Shown: in pieces, positions 50,984 to 60,014 of the stretch | How the letters are laid out: every line of letters begins with the position of its first letter | How positions within the stretch are numbered: position 1 is the first letter of the stretch | Assembly: GCF_900107275.1 (NCBI RefSeq) | Contig: NZ_FNPI01000023.1 | Location: 1-64,000, forward strand | Length of the DNA stretch: 64,000 nucleotides | Origin: Evansella caseinilytica | GTDB taxonomy: Bacteria; Bacillota; Bacilli; Bacillales; Salisediminibacteriaceae | Direction: 5' to 3' | Translations under genes and position numbers: made by a program | The notes under the pieces: generated by a model | The model's database searches: none | Seen by the model: the letters and a program-made list of their open reading frames with translations, nothing else | What the model was told of the DNA's origin: nothing

Positions 50984-52447
50984 ATGAGTAGTAAACACCC
51001 GATAACTGTAGCCGTTGGAGATGGCATCGGACCGGAAATAATGGAGGCAACATTAAACATTCTCGATCGCGCAGGGGCGATGATTGAACCTGAGTTCATA
51101 GACATCGGAGAAAAGGTGTATCTTTCCGGCCAATCAGCCGGAATTGCGGACGAAGCATGGGAGTCATTACGGCGGACGAAAGTTTTTTTGAAGGCACCGA
51201 TAACGACGCCTCAAGGTGGGGGCTATAAAAGCTTAAATGTCACGATTCGAAAATCTTTAGGTTTATATGCGAATGTACGGCCGAATATTTCCTATGACCC
51301 GTTTGTCAAAACGAAGCATCCGGACATGGATCTCGTCATCATCCGGGAAAACGAGGAAGATCTGTATGCCGGCATCGAGCATCAGCAGACTCCTGAAGTA
51401 GTACAGTGTCTGAAAATAATCTCACGTCCGGGATCTGAGAAAATCATTCGTTATGCGTTTGAATATGCTCGCAAAAATAACCGCAAAAAAGTAACCTGCT
51501 TTTCCAAAGATAATATTATGAAATTGACAGACGGACTTTTCCATAAAGTTTTCAAGGAAATCGCACAAGAATATCCGGACATTGAAACAGAACATTGGAT
51601 TATCGACATCGGCATTGCCAAAATTGCCGATACGCCGCAAGATTTCGATGTGATTGTCATGCCGAATTTATACGGGGATATCGCCTCCGACGTGGCAGCA
51701 CAAATTTCAGGCAGCGTCGGCCTTGCAGGCTCCGCCAATATCGGAGATCAATGCGCCATGTTCGAAGCAATCCACGGAAGCGCTCCTGACATTGCCGGCA
51801 AAGGCATTGCCAATCCATCTGGCCTGCTCCATGGAGCAATCATGATGCTTGTACATATCGGTCAACCGGAAGTTGCTGCACGTATTCATAATGCCTGGTT
51901 GAAAACGCTGGAGGACGGCATATATACCGGGGACATCGCCAAAGGTGGTCCTTCCGTCGGTACAATGGCATTTGCGGAAGCGGTGATCAGCAGGCTCGGT
52001 CAGGTACCGTCAGCTGCGGAACCGATTGTGTACAGTAATGAGAACGCACAGGAGGTTGTCCAGCCGCTAATGGCTCCGTTAGTAAAAGACCGGCCTAAAT
52101 CAGATGTGGCAAGAGAGCTGGACGGAGTAGACGTTTTCTTATTTAACAACGCGCTGACATCAGATGAGATCGGCCAGCAACTGGAAGCCGTCGCCGGTCC
52201 CGAATTCAAGCTTGTGATCATCACAAATCGCGGGGTAAAGGTTTATCCAGGCGGATTTCCGGAAACATTCACCACCGACCATTGGCGCTGCCGATTTCAA
52301 TTGAGCGATGATAACAAGGCACCTTCCAACAAGGATATTACAAAGCTGCTAAATCGAATTCAGGAGGCAGGGCTCGATTGGATCAAAACAGAAAACTTGT
52401 ATCGGTTTAACGGTGAACTCGGCTATTCGTTAGGTCAAGGACAATAA
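50984..52447 (+). CDS. NADP-type isocitrate dehydrogenase, long Thermus-type
   Basis: This encodes 487 aa from an ATG with AAAAGGGGCG upstream. The beta-decarboxylating dehydrogenase pattern is clear: VGDGIGPEIMEA, YKSLNVTIRKSLGLYANVRP (substrate arginines), VIIRENEEDLYAGIEH, MPNLYGDIASDVAAQISGSV, and HGSAPDIAGKGIANPSG. An extra C-terminal domain of about 150 residues (from residue 335) matches the long Thermus/Rickettsia form rather than the 423-aa Bacillus Icd. It may be a second, supplementary enzyme. It has its own sigma-A promoter and terminator. Confidence 0.9.
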   Translation: MSSKHPITVAVGDGIGPEIMEATLNILDRAGAMIEPEFIDIGEKVYLSGQSAGIADEAWESLRRTKVFLKAPITTPQGGGYKSLNVTIRKSLGLYANVRPNISYDPFVKTKHPDMDLVIIRENEEDLYAGIEHQQTPEVVQCLKIISRPGSEKIIRYAFEYARKNNRKKVTCFSKDNIMKLTDGLFHKVFKEIAQEYPDIETEHWIIDIGIAKIADTPQDFDVIVMPNLYGDIASDVAAQISGSVGLAGSANIGDQCAMFEAIHGSAPDIAGKGIANPSGLLHGAIMMLVHIGQPEVAARIHNAWLKTLEDGIYTGDIAKGGPSVGTMAFAEAVISRLGQVPSAAEPIVYSNENAQEVVQPLMAPLVKDRPKSDVARELDGVDVFLFNNALTSDEIGQQLEAVAGPEFKLVIITNRGVKVYPGGFPETFTTDHWRCRFQLSDDNKAPSNKDITKLLNRIQEAGLDWIKTENLYRFNGELGYSLGQGQ

Positions 52448-52512
52448 CATGTTCACTGGTATCCGTTAAGCTAAGCAGTTTCTTCCCGCGGAGCATGAAG
52501 AGGCTTAGAAAG

Positions 52513-52555
52513 GGGCAATAAAGACAAGCGCAGTTGTCTTTATTGCCTATTTTTG
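52513..52555 (+). terminator. Terminator after the isocitrate dehydrogenase gene
   Basis: GGCAATAAAGACAA and TTGTCTTTATTGCC form a perfect 14-bp stem with a GCGCAG loop region, followed by TATTTTTG. The rest of 52448-52800 has no gene; a TTGACA at 52563 may begin a promoter for the RND gene. Confidence 0.92.
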
Positions 52556-52800
52556 CTTTCTATTTGACATTGAATGTAACAGATACATAAGTTTTACGCC
52601 TTAAGTCTTACTGCGATTTACACCCGGAGACAAATGTGCTGTGCGCAGCGCCAGCTTATAATGAACACACTGAGTTTTCTGCGGTAGTCCAAAATTTGCT
52701 AATTTTCATTTATTTTGCATCATATTCGAAATGCAACCCGTGGAACTGCAGCATCCTGCCGTTAGACAAACGCTACTTATTGATGAAAGCTGGTGGAAAA

Positions 52801-55800
52801 ATGAATCTGATTAAGTTGATTGTGGAAAGAAAAATACTGATCGGTCTGACGGCTGTCCTAGTACTGATTGCAGGGGGATATGCTGTCCTGAAGCTGGATA
52901 AGGAACTGTTTCCGCCCATTGATTTGGACGCAGCATATGTAGAAATCCAGGCTGGGGAAATGTCCGCCATCGAAGTGGAACGGAATATCACCAATGTTAT
53001 TGAAAACTCCATTTTGTCAGTCGACGGTATAGAAGGTGTTACTTCCACATCCGCTGTCGGCCGCAGCTCCTTACAGGTAATGTTGGAAGAAGGCCGGGGC
53101 GACGAACTTTATCAAGAAGTACAGGCTGCCGTATCCGCAGCCGTCCCCGATATTTCCGGGATTGAAAATGTGGAAACGGGACAGTACGGCACAAATCAAA
53201 GCTATGAATTTTATATGGATATCTCCGACGGCAATATGCGGGAAATCACCGATTTTGCCAAAAATATTTTAAAGCCGCGATTGGAAGAGTTGCCGGAAGT
53301 GAGAGAAGTGAGTCTCGTCGGTACCGAAGAAAGTGAAATTACAATTACCTTTAACCGGAAGGAATTACAGGAAAGAGGCTGGCATGTCAGCGACATCATC
53401 GCGCTTATACAAGGAATGAACAGCGAAGCGACACTTGGAGAGCTAAGCAGTGAAACCGATTCGCCATCGTTGCGCTGGAACTCCCAGCTGGTATCCGTCG
53501 ACGATTTAGAACGGCTAAAAATACCTGGTCAAGATGGATTTGTTGAATTGCAGGACATTGCCGACGTTTCTTTGCAGCCATTGCAGAGCTCATCGAACGT
53601 ATATAAGAACGGCACGAAAGATTTTGTTTTCGTCCAGGTCGGCCGGACTTCCGACGTCACGCAAATCGATATGGCTGAAGCCATTCGTAATGAGCTGCAA
53701 GCGATCAGAGAGGAAGGCCTGGTGGATGGCTTTACGCTAAACGAGATGGTAGCTCAAGCGGATTATGTTCAGGACTCCATTGACGGGGTGTCGAATAACA
53801 TCGTCATCGGGGCCGCCATTGCCGTCGCCATCCTGCTGCTATTCCTGCACAATCTGCGGGCAACGTTTATCATTGCCTTGTCCATACCGACTTCTATTTT
53901 GTTAACCTTTGCGACGATGTGGTTGTTTGATTACAGCATTAATATCTTGACTCTTATCGGCCTCGGTTTAGGAATCGGGATGATGGTGGATGCTTCCATT
54001 GTCATATTGGAATCTATATACAGGAAAAAACAGCAGGGACTCGCTGGTATGGAAGCCGTCGTTGCCGGAACGAAGGAAGTGGCTACAGCCGTCATTGCTT
54101 CAATGATGACAACGATCGTTGTTTTTTTACCAATCGGACTCATAGCGGGGGAAATGGGCCGGTTTGTTATGATTCTGTCAGCCGTCGTCGTCATTACCTT
54201 GCTGAGCTCGGTCATTGTTTCCTTTACATTGATCCCTGCGCTGGCGCAGCACTTTTTAAAGCTCGGGAAGCGGCATTCCCCTGCGAAAGAGGGAAAGCTG
54301 CTGCAAGGCTATGCCGGGCTGATTTCCTGGATTGTGCGAAAAAAACGTCACAGTTTGGCAATCATGGCATTGTTTTTCCTAATGTTTGCTGGATCGTTGT
54401 TTTTAGTACAAAAAATTCCAATGTCCATCATGCCTGACATGTATAACCGTTATAATGAACTGGCGGTGGAGATGGAAACGGGAATTTCCGCGGCTGAAAA
54501 GGATGCGTTATTTGCCGAAATCAACGATTCCTTAATGAGCATCCAGGACGTGGAATCAAATTACGTTATGGATAACGGTGACATGGCTTATTTAATCATC
54601 AACATGACGAAGGATGACGACATAACGAGAGAGCAACAGGATATTAATGAAGAGATCATGCGCTCATTGAGGGAGTTAAGTGAGGACCATCCGTTAACAA
54701 ATGCGTACAGCATGATGGGCGATGGCGGCGGCGGATATCCGGTACAAATTCATGTGAAAGGCGACAGCTTCGACCAATTACAGGCGATGGCGGATGAACT
54801 GGCGGAAGATTTGCAAGCTATCGACGGCATCGTCGGGGTAACAAACTCGATCGAACGGTCGGCCATCGAAGAAGTCGTTGAACTGAAGGAACAAGCGATG
54901 GAAGATGCGGGAGTATCCCCATTGGAAATGCAGCAACGGTTAAAAGAAGCATTTTTGGACATGCCAATTGGGGAATTGACCGTTGACAACGAAAATGTCC
55001 CGGTGTTTGTAAAATGGGATGATCCGGTTGAGAAAAAGCAGGAGCTGTTGGATTTAACCGTACCAACCTTCACTGGCGAGAAAAAACTTTCTGACCTAAT
55101 AAACATTAACAGTGTCGACATTCCGAACGAAATCAAGCATACAGACGGCGAACGGTATATTTCGATTTCAGCCGATATTGAAGAAAAGGATTTAGGTACG
55201 ATAAACCGGGAAGTGCAGCAGCTGCTTAACAGCTATGACGCGCCGAGCGGCTACAGCCTTTCCCTGTCCGGCGACCTTGAACAGCAGCAAGAGTTAATGA
55301 ATGAAATGCTGCTCGTCTTAGGAATTGCGATTTTCCTCGTGTACCTTGTCATGGCGGTGCAATTTAACCATTTGATCCATCCGGTCATTGTCATGTCGGT
55401 GATTCCGATGACGATTGTCGGGGCGATTCTCGGTTTATTCCTCACGCAGATGGAACTGAGTCTCATGTCGGCGATGGGAATTGTCATGCTGATCGGAATT
55501 GTCTTAAACAACGCGATCCTGTTGATCGATCGTACAAACAAGCTGCGCAAGGAAGGGCTTTCGGTGCAGGACGCATTAATCGAAGCCGGGAAAAATCGCA
55601 TTCGTCCAATCTTCATGACAACGTTGACGACTTCCGGGGGCATGCTGCCGTTGGCGATTGCCTCCGGAACTTCCGGCAATTACCAGGCGCCGATGGCAAC
55701 GGTAATTATCTCCGGGTTATTGTTTGCAACCTTTATCACGTTGCTGTTGATTCCTGCTGTATACAGAATTTTTTCTTCCATCGGCAACGGGTTGCGATTT

Positions 55801-55866
55801 TCGAGTAAACGCAGCAACGGGCAACCCATCGAGGTTGACAACGCGCAAGCGGAAGAAGCAAGCTGA
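52801..55866 (+). CDS. RND-family efflux transporter (AcrB/SwrC-like)
   Basis: This encodes 1021 aa. The ATG at 52801 follows GGTGG at 4 nt, and MNLIKLIVERKILIGLTAVL is the usual RND start; frames further upstream lack a ribosome site. There are twelve transmembrane helices in the 1+5, 1+5 pattern, with motif LIGLGLGIGMMVDASIVILE (proton relay aspartate in helix 4) and the matching helices near the C-terminus (AMGIVMLIGIVLNNAILLID). Two large extracytoplasmic domains lie between. In Gram-positive bacteria these act without an outer-membrane channel; SwrC exports surfactin and other lipophilic compounds. No adaptor protein gene is adjacent. Confidence 0.93.
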   Translation: MNLIKLIVERKILIGLTAVLVLIAGGYAVLKLDKELFPPIDLDAAYVEIQAGEMSAIEVERNITNVIENSILSVDGIEGVTSTSAVGRSSLQVMLEEGRGDELYQEVQAAVSAAVPDISGIENVETGQYGTNQSYEFYMDISDGNMREITDFAKNILKPRLEELPEVREVSLVGTEESEITITFNRKELQERGWHVSDIIALIQGMNSEATLGELSSETDSPSLRWNSQLVSVDDLERLKIPGQDGFVELQDIADVSLQPLQSSSNVYKNGTKDFVFVQVGRTSDVTQIDMAEAIRNELQAIREEGLVDGFTLNEMVAQADYVQDSIDGVSNNIVIGAAIAVAILLLFLHNLRATFIIALSIPTSILLTFATMWLFDYSINILTLIGLGLGIGMMVDASIVILESIYRKKQQGLAGMEAVVAGTKEVATAVIASMMTTIVVFLPIGLIAGEMGRFVMILSAVVVITLLSSVIVSFTLIPALAQHFLKLGKRHSPAKEGKLLQGYAGLISWIVRKKRHSLAIMALFFLMFAGSLFLVQKIPMSIMPDMYNRYNELAVEMETGISAAEKDALFAEINDSLMSIQDVESNYVMDNGDMAYLIINMTKDDDITREQQDINEEIMRSLRELSEDHPLTNAYSMMGDGGGGYPVQIHVKGDSFDQLQAMADELAEDLQAIDGIVGVTNSIERSAIEEVVELKEQAMEDAGVSPLEMQQRLKEAFLDMPIGELTVDNENVPVFVKWDDPVEKKQELLDLTVPTFTGEKKLSDLININSVDIPNEIKHTDGERYISISADIEEKDLGTINREVQQLLNSYDAPSGYSLSLSGDLEQQQELMNEMLLVLGIAIFLVYLVMAVQFNHLIHPVIVMSVIPMTIVGAILGLFLTQMELSLMSAMGIVMLIGIVLNNAILLIDRTNKLRKEGLSVQDALIEAGKNRIRPIFMTTLTTSGGMLPLAIASGTSGNYQAPMATVIISGLLFATFITLLLIPAVYRIFSSIGNGLRFSSKRSNGQPIEVDNAQAEEAS

Positions 55867-55891
55867 CCGGCAGCAATTAATTCCTATAGAG

Positions 55892-55934
55892 AATGTTCAA
55901 ACATGATAAAAACCGATCTTTTTGAACAAACACA
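55892..55934 (-). repeat. Family 3 palindrome, reverse orientation
   Basis: Read on the minus strand: GTGTTTGTTCAAAAAGATCG then TTTTTATCATGTTTGAACATT. It lies 26 bp after the RND stop. The rest of 55867-56242 has no supported gene; a minus-strand frame of about 70 codons there has no ribosome site. Confidence 0.75.
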
Positions 55935-56242
55935 TATGCAAACGAGTCCAGCAGGGGCGGCTTCAAAGGGCGGATCATGCCTTTTTGGCCGCCTCTTGCT
56001 GCTTGCCGTTGAGATAAATGCTATTTTCTAAAAATTTGGCGCTCATTGCTTTGGAATCGTAAGCACAGCTTGTTTTACGACATTCAAATAACCAATTTTC
56101 ATTTTCCTTCCGGGCAATCTCGTCCCTGTTTTTATTTGTGAATGCCGGAATGGATAAAAAACATATTTTTGGACATCCATTCAGCAATAAAAATAGTATA
56201 ATATAAAGAAAATTGTAAATAAGAATCGAAGGTGTTCCAATA

Positions 56243-57583
56243 ATGACCATGGATGTAGATGAACAAATAACATTTAAAACATTGCTTTTCTTTTTTATTC
56301 CACTTGGACTTTCCGCAAGTCTCGTAACAATATCCCACGTGATCATTAACAGCACGCTTGCCAGAGCAGAAAATTCAGAGTTCATCATTGCCAGCTACGC
56401 CATTGCCATGAGCATTTTTGTTTTTACGGAAAGAACCGCGGTGCTGATGCGGCAGACATGTTCCGCGCTTGTGAGAGACAGACAATCTTTCCAGCAAATG
56501 TACGCAGTTGCTATTTATGTGATCTTGTTTCTTTTTTTTGTATCTTCTTTGGTAGCTTATACTCCCGCGGGAAATTGGCTGATTTCAGCCACATTCGGCA
56601 TTGACGCGGACATGGCCTGGCAAGTGAAGCATATTTATCAAGTACTGATCTTCGTTACGATCTTCTCAGCAGTACGGTGTCTTTTTCACGGAATCATCAT
56701 TTCCAACCGGAAAACAAAATGGCTGACGATCGGCATGGTCATCCGCCTGGCCATCATGTACGGCCTGTCGTTGTATTTTATTTCAACAGGAACGATTACC
56801 GGCAGGACCGGGGCCGTTATTTTTCTGGCCGGAATGATGGTGGAATGCTTGATGAGTCTGTGGGAAGGAAGAAAAATCGTTAAAACGCTGCCGGGGGAAA
56901 TACCCGGTTCCATTAGAAAGAAAAAGCAAATTTTTTCATTTTACACACCGCTTGTTTTGTCATCGTTCTTTACGGTGATGATCGGACCGAGCATCAATAT
57001 TTTTTTAGGAAAGACAGAAAGCATTGAGCTTTCCATCGCGTCTTACGCCGTTGCCCTCAGCATTACTCAGCTCGTTACCAGCTTTTTTTCCTATACTCAT
57101 CAAATTGTGTTGAATTTTTTCCAAATCAATGCTGACAAGGTTATCAAATTCAGCTTTGTCATCGGCATTTTGCCGGCGTTGATGCTTGGAATTTTTTCAT
57201 ATACCGATATCGGTCCGTTTTTTATGGAACATGTGATGGGATTAAACGAAAGAATGGTAACGGCAACGATCCAGTGTACTAAAATCTTTATGATGTTTGT
57301 GGTCATCTTTCCTTTCCTTGATTTTTTCAACGGCTTGCTCATGCTGATGAATCAGACGCGCTTCATGATCGTTTCCCAAACGACGAATCTGTTGACAACC
57401 GTTGTCGTTCTGCTGCTCACCATCAGCTACTTTACCCATTGGAACGGCAGAATCGGGGCGCTGGCGCAATCCGTCGGCATGCTTTTCGAGCTTGGCGTTA
57501 TCGTTGTCTTTTTTGTCTTAAACAAAAGCGAATGGACAAAGCAGGCGAAACAAAAGCTGAAAAACGTTTTTTTGAGTGCGTGA
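56243..57583 (+). CDS. MATE/MOP-superfamily multi-helix transporter
   Basis: This encodes 446 aa from an ATG with GAAGGTG upstream, with about 12 transmembrane helices. The N-terminal half (FIPLGLSASLVTISHVIINS and TERTAVLMRQTCSALVRDRQ) and the repeated pattern in the second half (FYTPLVLSSFFTVMIGPSIN) fit the two-fold MOP flippase architecture of MATE and polysaccharide exporters. Signature residues of NorM-type drug pumps are not obvious. The substrate is unknown: drug, lipid-linked sugar or small molecule. Confidence 0.7.
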   Translation: MTMDVDEQITFKTLLFFFIPLGLSASLVTISHVIINSTLARAENSEFIIASYAIAMSIFVFTERTAVLMRQTCSALVRDRQSFQQMYAVAIYVILFLFFVSSLVAYTPAGNWLISATFGIDADMAWQVKHIYQVLIFVTIFSAVRCLFHGIIISNRKTKWLTIGMVIRLAIMYGLSLYFISTGTITGRTGAVIFLAGMMVECLMSLWEGRKIVKTLPGEIPGSIRKKKQIFSFYTPLVLSSFFTVMIGPSINIFLGKTESIELSIASYAVALSITQLVTSFFSYTHQIVLNFFQINADKVIKFSFVIGILPALMLGIFSYTDIGPFFMEHVMGLNERMVTATIQCTKIFMMFVVIFPFLDFFNGLLMLMNQTRFMIVSQTTNLLTTVVVLLLTISYFTHWNGRIGALAQSVGMLFELGVIVVFFVLNKSEWTKQAKQKLKNVFLSA

Positions 57584-57644
57584 GGTTGTTAACTTTTTTC
57601 GTAAAAAATTTAACTTGGCAAGAACATTGAGAGGGTAGATCAAT

Positions 57645-58091
57645 ATGGAATATTGGGATTTGACAGAAAATCCTGCTGGTTTAATTTATAAGGAATTCAT
57701 AAAGGTTTTGTGTGACTATTCAGATGCCTTCTTTTTCGTAACAAGAAAGGAGCTTAAATATAATCAAGAGATACTCGATACATTTCATCCCTATGTCATT
57801 CATCGTTATCAAACAAATGAGTGGGCAAATACAATTGCAAAAGGTTCACCAGCAACCGTGTTTGTATTTGCAGCAAATGCAGACACTTGTCATTTGCTGC
57901 AGCAATCTGCCAATGCTCTGTACGATTGGGTAGCTCCAAACTTACCGGAGGATTTAACGTTTATAAAAAATCGTTTTGAATGGTTTACCTCCACAACTCA
58001 TGAAAAGGATGCGTGTTTTAGTATTCGTTCGGAGTATTATCGAAACATCATTCATACAATTGAAGGGTTGAAATTAAAAAAAGTAGAATAG
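57645..58091 (+). CDS. Hypothetical 148-aa protein
   Basis: The ATG at 57645 has GAGAGGG at about 8 nt. It is a soluble mixed alpha/beta protein with no signal peptide. The sequence includes EYWDLTENPAGLIYKEFIKV near the start, then ALYDWVAPNLPEDLTFIKNR and WFTSTTHEKDACFSIRSEYY. Similar short proteins occur in Bacillus as uncharacterised or immunity-like proteins, but I cannot assign a family. Its base composition looks more AT-rich than the flanking transporter and hydrolase genes, so recent acquisition is possible. Confidence 0.65.
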   Translation: MEYWDLTENPAGLIYKEFIKVLCDYSDAFFFVTRKELKYNQEILDTFHPYVIHRYQTNEWANTIAKGSPATVFVFAANADTCHLLQQSANALYDWVAPNLPEDLTFIKNRFEWFTSTTHEKDACFSIRSEYYRNIIHTIEGLKLKKVE

Positions 58092-58173
58092 CTTTCCCGA
58101 GTGGGGAAGGTGGTCAAAAAATTTTTCTAAAAAATACAGGATCGGGCATATTAAGCAAAGGGGTGCCGATAAT

Positions 58174-59847
58174 ATGCATTCGGTTCTGTTTACAAATCAT
58201 AAAATAACGAAAAACGACCTTGGCTATGACATCATTCTTTATTTAAACAACAAGGAAGAATTCGCAGCGGAATTAGGAACTTTAACGAAGGAAAGCAAAA
58301 AAACGCTTGCCGAAGAAGCGGAAGGCTATGTGAAACAACGGTTTCCAAATCTCAGAGTAAATTTCGTCAAGTTCATGATGGGGGGAGCGATACTCGTTTC
58401 TACGATGGCGGTGACAGCGTTTAAGCCGGGTGCAGCCTCTGCAGCCGAACAGAACGGAGTAACACAGCAGCAAACAGCACAAAACAAATATACAGTAAAA
58501 TCAGGGGACACACTTTGGAAACTGGCTGAACAATTTCAGACGACAGTCGCGGCGCTGAAAGAGATAAACAACCTGACATCGGACGTGTTATCTGTTGGAC
58601 AAATTCTGATAATTCCCGCGGCCGGAGGGACTGGACAAGCTCCGGCTCCTTCGGTTTCACAGCCTTCCGCAACTCCGACGGCGCCGGGAACAACTGTCCA
58701 GCACACCGTCGTTTCCGGCGATACGCTTTCCGGCATTGCCGCCAGGTACGGCTCCACCGTCACCGCCATTCGGCAGGCGAACAATTTGTCTTCCGACTTG
58801 ATTCGGGTCGGGCAGACGTTAACCGTTCCTGGGGGCACGACGCAGACGGCTCCCGCACCTTCGCAGCCTTCTACGGCTCCGGCGACTACCACCGTTCAGC
58901 ACACCGTCGTTTCAGGTGATACACTTTCCGGTATCGCCGCTAGGTACGGCTCCACCGTCACCGCCATTCGGCAGGCGAACAATTTGTCTTCCGACTTGAT
59001 TCGGGTCGGGCAGACGTTAACCGTTCCTGGGGGCACGACGCAGACGGCTCCCGCACCTTCGCAGCCTTCTACGGCTCCGGCGACTACCACCGTTCAGCAC
59101 ACCGTCGTTTCAGGTGATACACTTTCCGGTATCGCCGCTAGGTACGGCTCCACCGTCACCGCCATTCGGCAGGCGAATCAGCTGTCCTCTGACTTGATTC
59201 GGGTCGGGCAGACGTTAACCGTTCCTGGGGGCACGACGCAGACGGCTCCTTCGGTTTCACAGCCTTCCGCAACTCCGACGGCGCCGGGAACAACTGTTCA
59301 GCACACCGTCGTTTCAGGTGATACACTTTCCGGTATCGCCGCCAGGTACGGTTCCACCGTCACCGCCATTCGGCTGGCGAACAATTTGTCCTCCGACTTG
59401 ATTCGCGTTGGTCAAACATTGACCGTTCCTGGGGGCACAGTAACAGGAAATCAGCCATCAGCTGTCAATGCCGGACATTCTCAAGAAGATATTCTTTGGC
59501 TGGCGCGAATGATTTACTGTGAAGCAAGAGGAGAGTCCTTGCAGGGCCAAATTGCCGTTGGCGCAGTTATTTTAAATCGCGTAAAGAGCAGCCTGTTTCC
59601 TAATACAATAAAGGATGTCATTTTTGAACGTAGCCACGGTTTTTATCAGTTCACTCCTGCCGCCACCGGCGCTGTACTGACTGCAACCCCAAACAACACG
59701 AATATGGAAGCTGCCGTTCGTGCGCTCAATGGGGAAGATCCAACTAACGGCTCGCTTTATTTTTACAATCCGGCAAAAACGAATGATCAATGGATAAGAA
59801 GCCGGACGGTCTCCACCGTCATCGGCAATCACGTATTCGCTTATTGA
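58174..59847 (+). CDS. LysM-repeat cell wall hydrolase with SleB-type C-terminal domain
   Basis: This encodes 557 aa. An unusual cytoplasmic N-terminus of about 65 residues (GYDIILYLNNKEEFAAELGT) precedes a transmembrane segment (FMMGGAILVSTMAVTAF), which may also serve as a signal. Five LysM modules follow: the first starts KYTVKSGDTLWKLAEQF (about residue 109), and the next four share HTVVSGDTLSGIAARYGSTV with proline/threonine linkers. The last 120 residues are a Hydrolase_2 (SleB-like) domain: LARMIYCEARGESLQGQIAV, VILNRVKS, SHGFYQFTPA, with the catalytic glutamate expected in CEARGE. It should bind and cut peptidoglycan. A terminator hairpin follows directly. Confidence 0.93.
   Translation: MHSVLFTNHKITKNDLGYDIILYLNNKEEFAAELGTLTKESKKTLAEEAEGYVKQRFPNLRVNFVKFMMGGAILVSTMAVTAFKPGAASAAEQNGVTQQQTAQNKYTVKSGDTLWKLAEQFQTTVAALKEINNLTSDVLSVGQILIIPAAGGTGQAPAPSVSQPSATPTAPGTTVQHTVVSGDTLSGIAARYGSTVTAIRQANNLSSDLIRVGQTLTVPGGTTQTAPAPSQPSTAPATTTVQHTVVSGDTLSGIAARYGSTVTAIRQANNLSSDLIRVGQTLTVPGGTTQTAPAPSQPSTAPATTTVQHTVVSGDTLSGIAARYGSTVTAIRQANQLSSDLIRVGQTLTVPGGTTQTAPSVSQPSATPTAPGTTVQHTVVSGDTLSGIAARYGSTVTAIRLANNLSSDLIRVGQTLTVPGGTVTGNQPSAVNAGHSQEDILWLARMIYCEARGESLQGQIAVGAVILNRVKSSLFPNTIKDVIFERSHGFYQFTPAATGAVLTATPNNTNMEAAVRALNGEDPTNGSLYFYNPAKTNDQWIRSRTVSTVIGNHVFAY
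58697..59430 (+). repeat. Tandem DNA repeats encoding LysM modules 2-5
   Basis: CAGCACACCGTCGTTTC recurs at 58699, 58897, 59095 and 59299, giving periods of 198, 198 and 204 bp. Long stretches are identical at the base level, for example the GGGCACGACGCAGACGGCTC linkers. Such homogeneity suggests recent duplication or gene conversion. Confidence 0.93.
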
Positions 59848-59848
59848 C

Positions 59849-59907
59849 CCTGGCCCCCGACAATTTTGTGACATGTCACAAAATTGTGCGGGGCCAGGAA
59901 CTTTTTT
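59849..59907 (+). terminator. Family 4 palindrome acting as terminator after the LysM gene
   Basis: The stem CCTGGCCCC-GACAATTTTGTGAC with its complement GTCACAAAATTGT-GGGGCCAGG spans 59849-59898 and is followed by AACTTTTTTT. The core ACAATTTTGTGAC is shared with 61093-61148. Confidence 0.9.
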
Positions 59908-60014
59908 TACTGTTTTTTACTTTCTTCTTGTATAATAAATAATATGCTTTTACAATAACATAAAATATTACTCTACTATTTGTGTGTTTAAGAATTCAGT
60001 TAAGGAGAGATATT

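Noticed and set aside
55975-56180. Minus-strand frame with a plausible cysteine-containing C-terminus (ECRKTSCAYDSKAM)
   Set aside because: No ATG or GTG with a ribosome site starts it, and its extension overlaps the MATE-like gene. It could be a decayed gene, but support is too weak.
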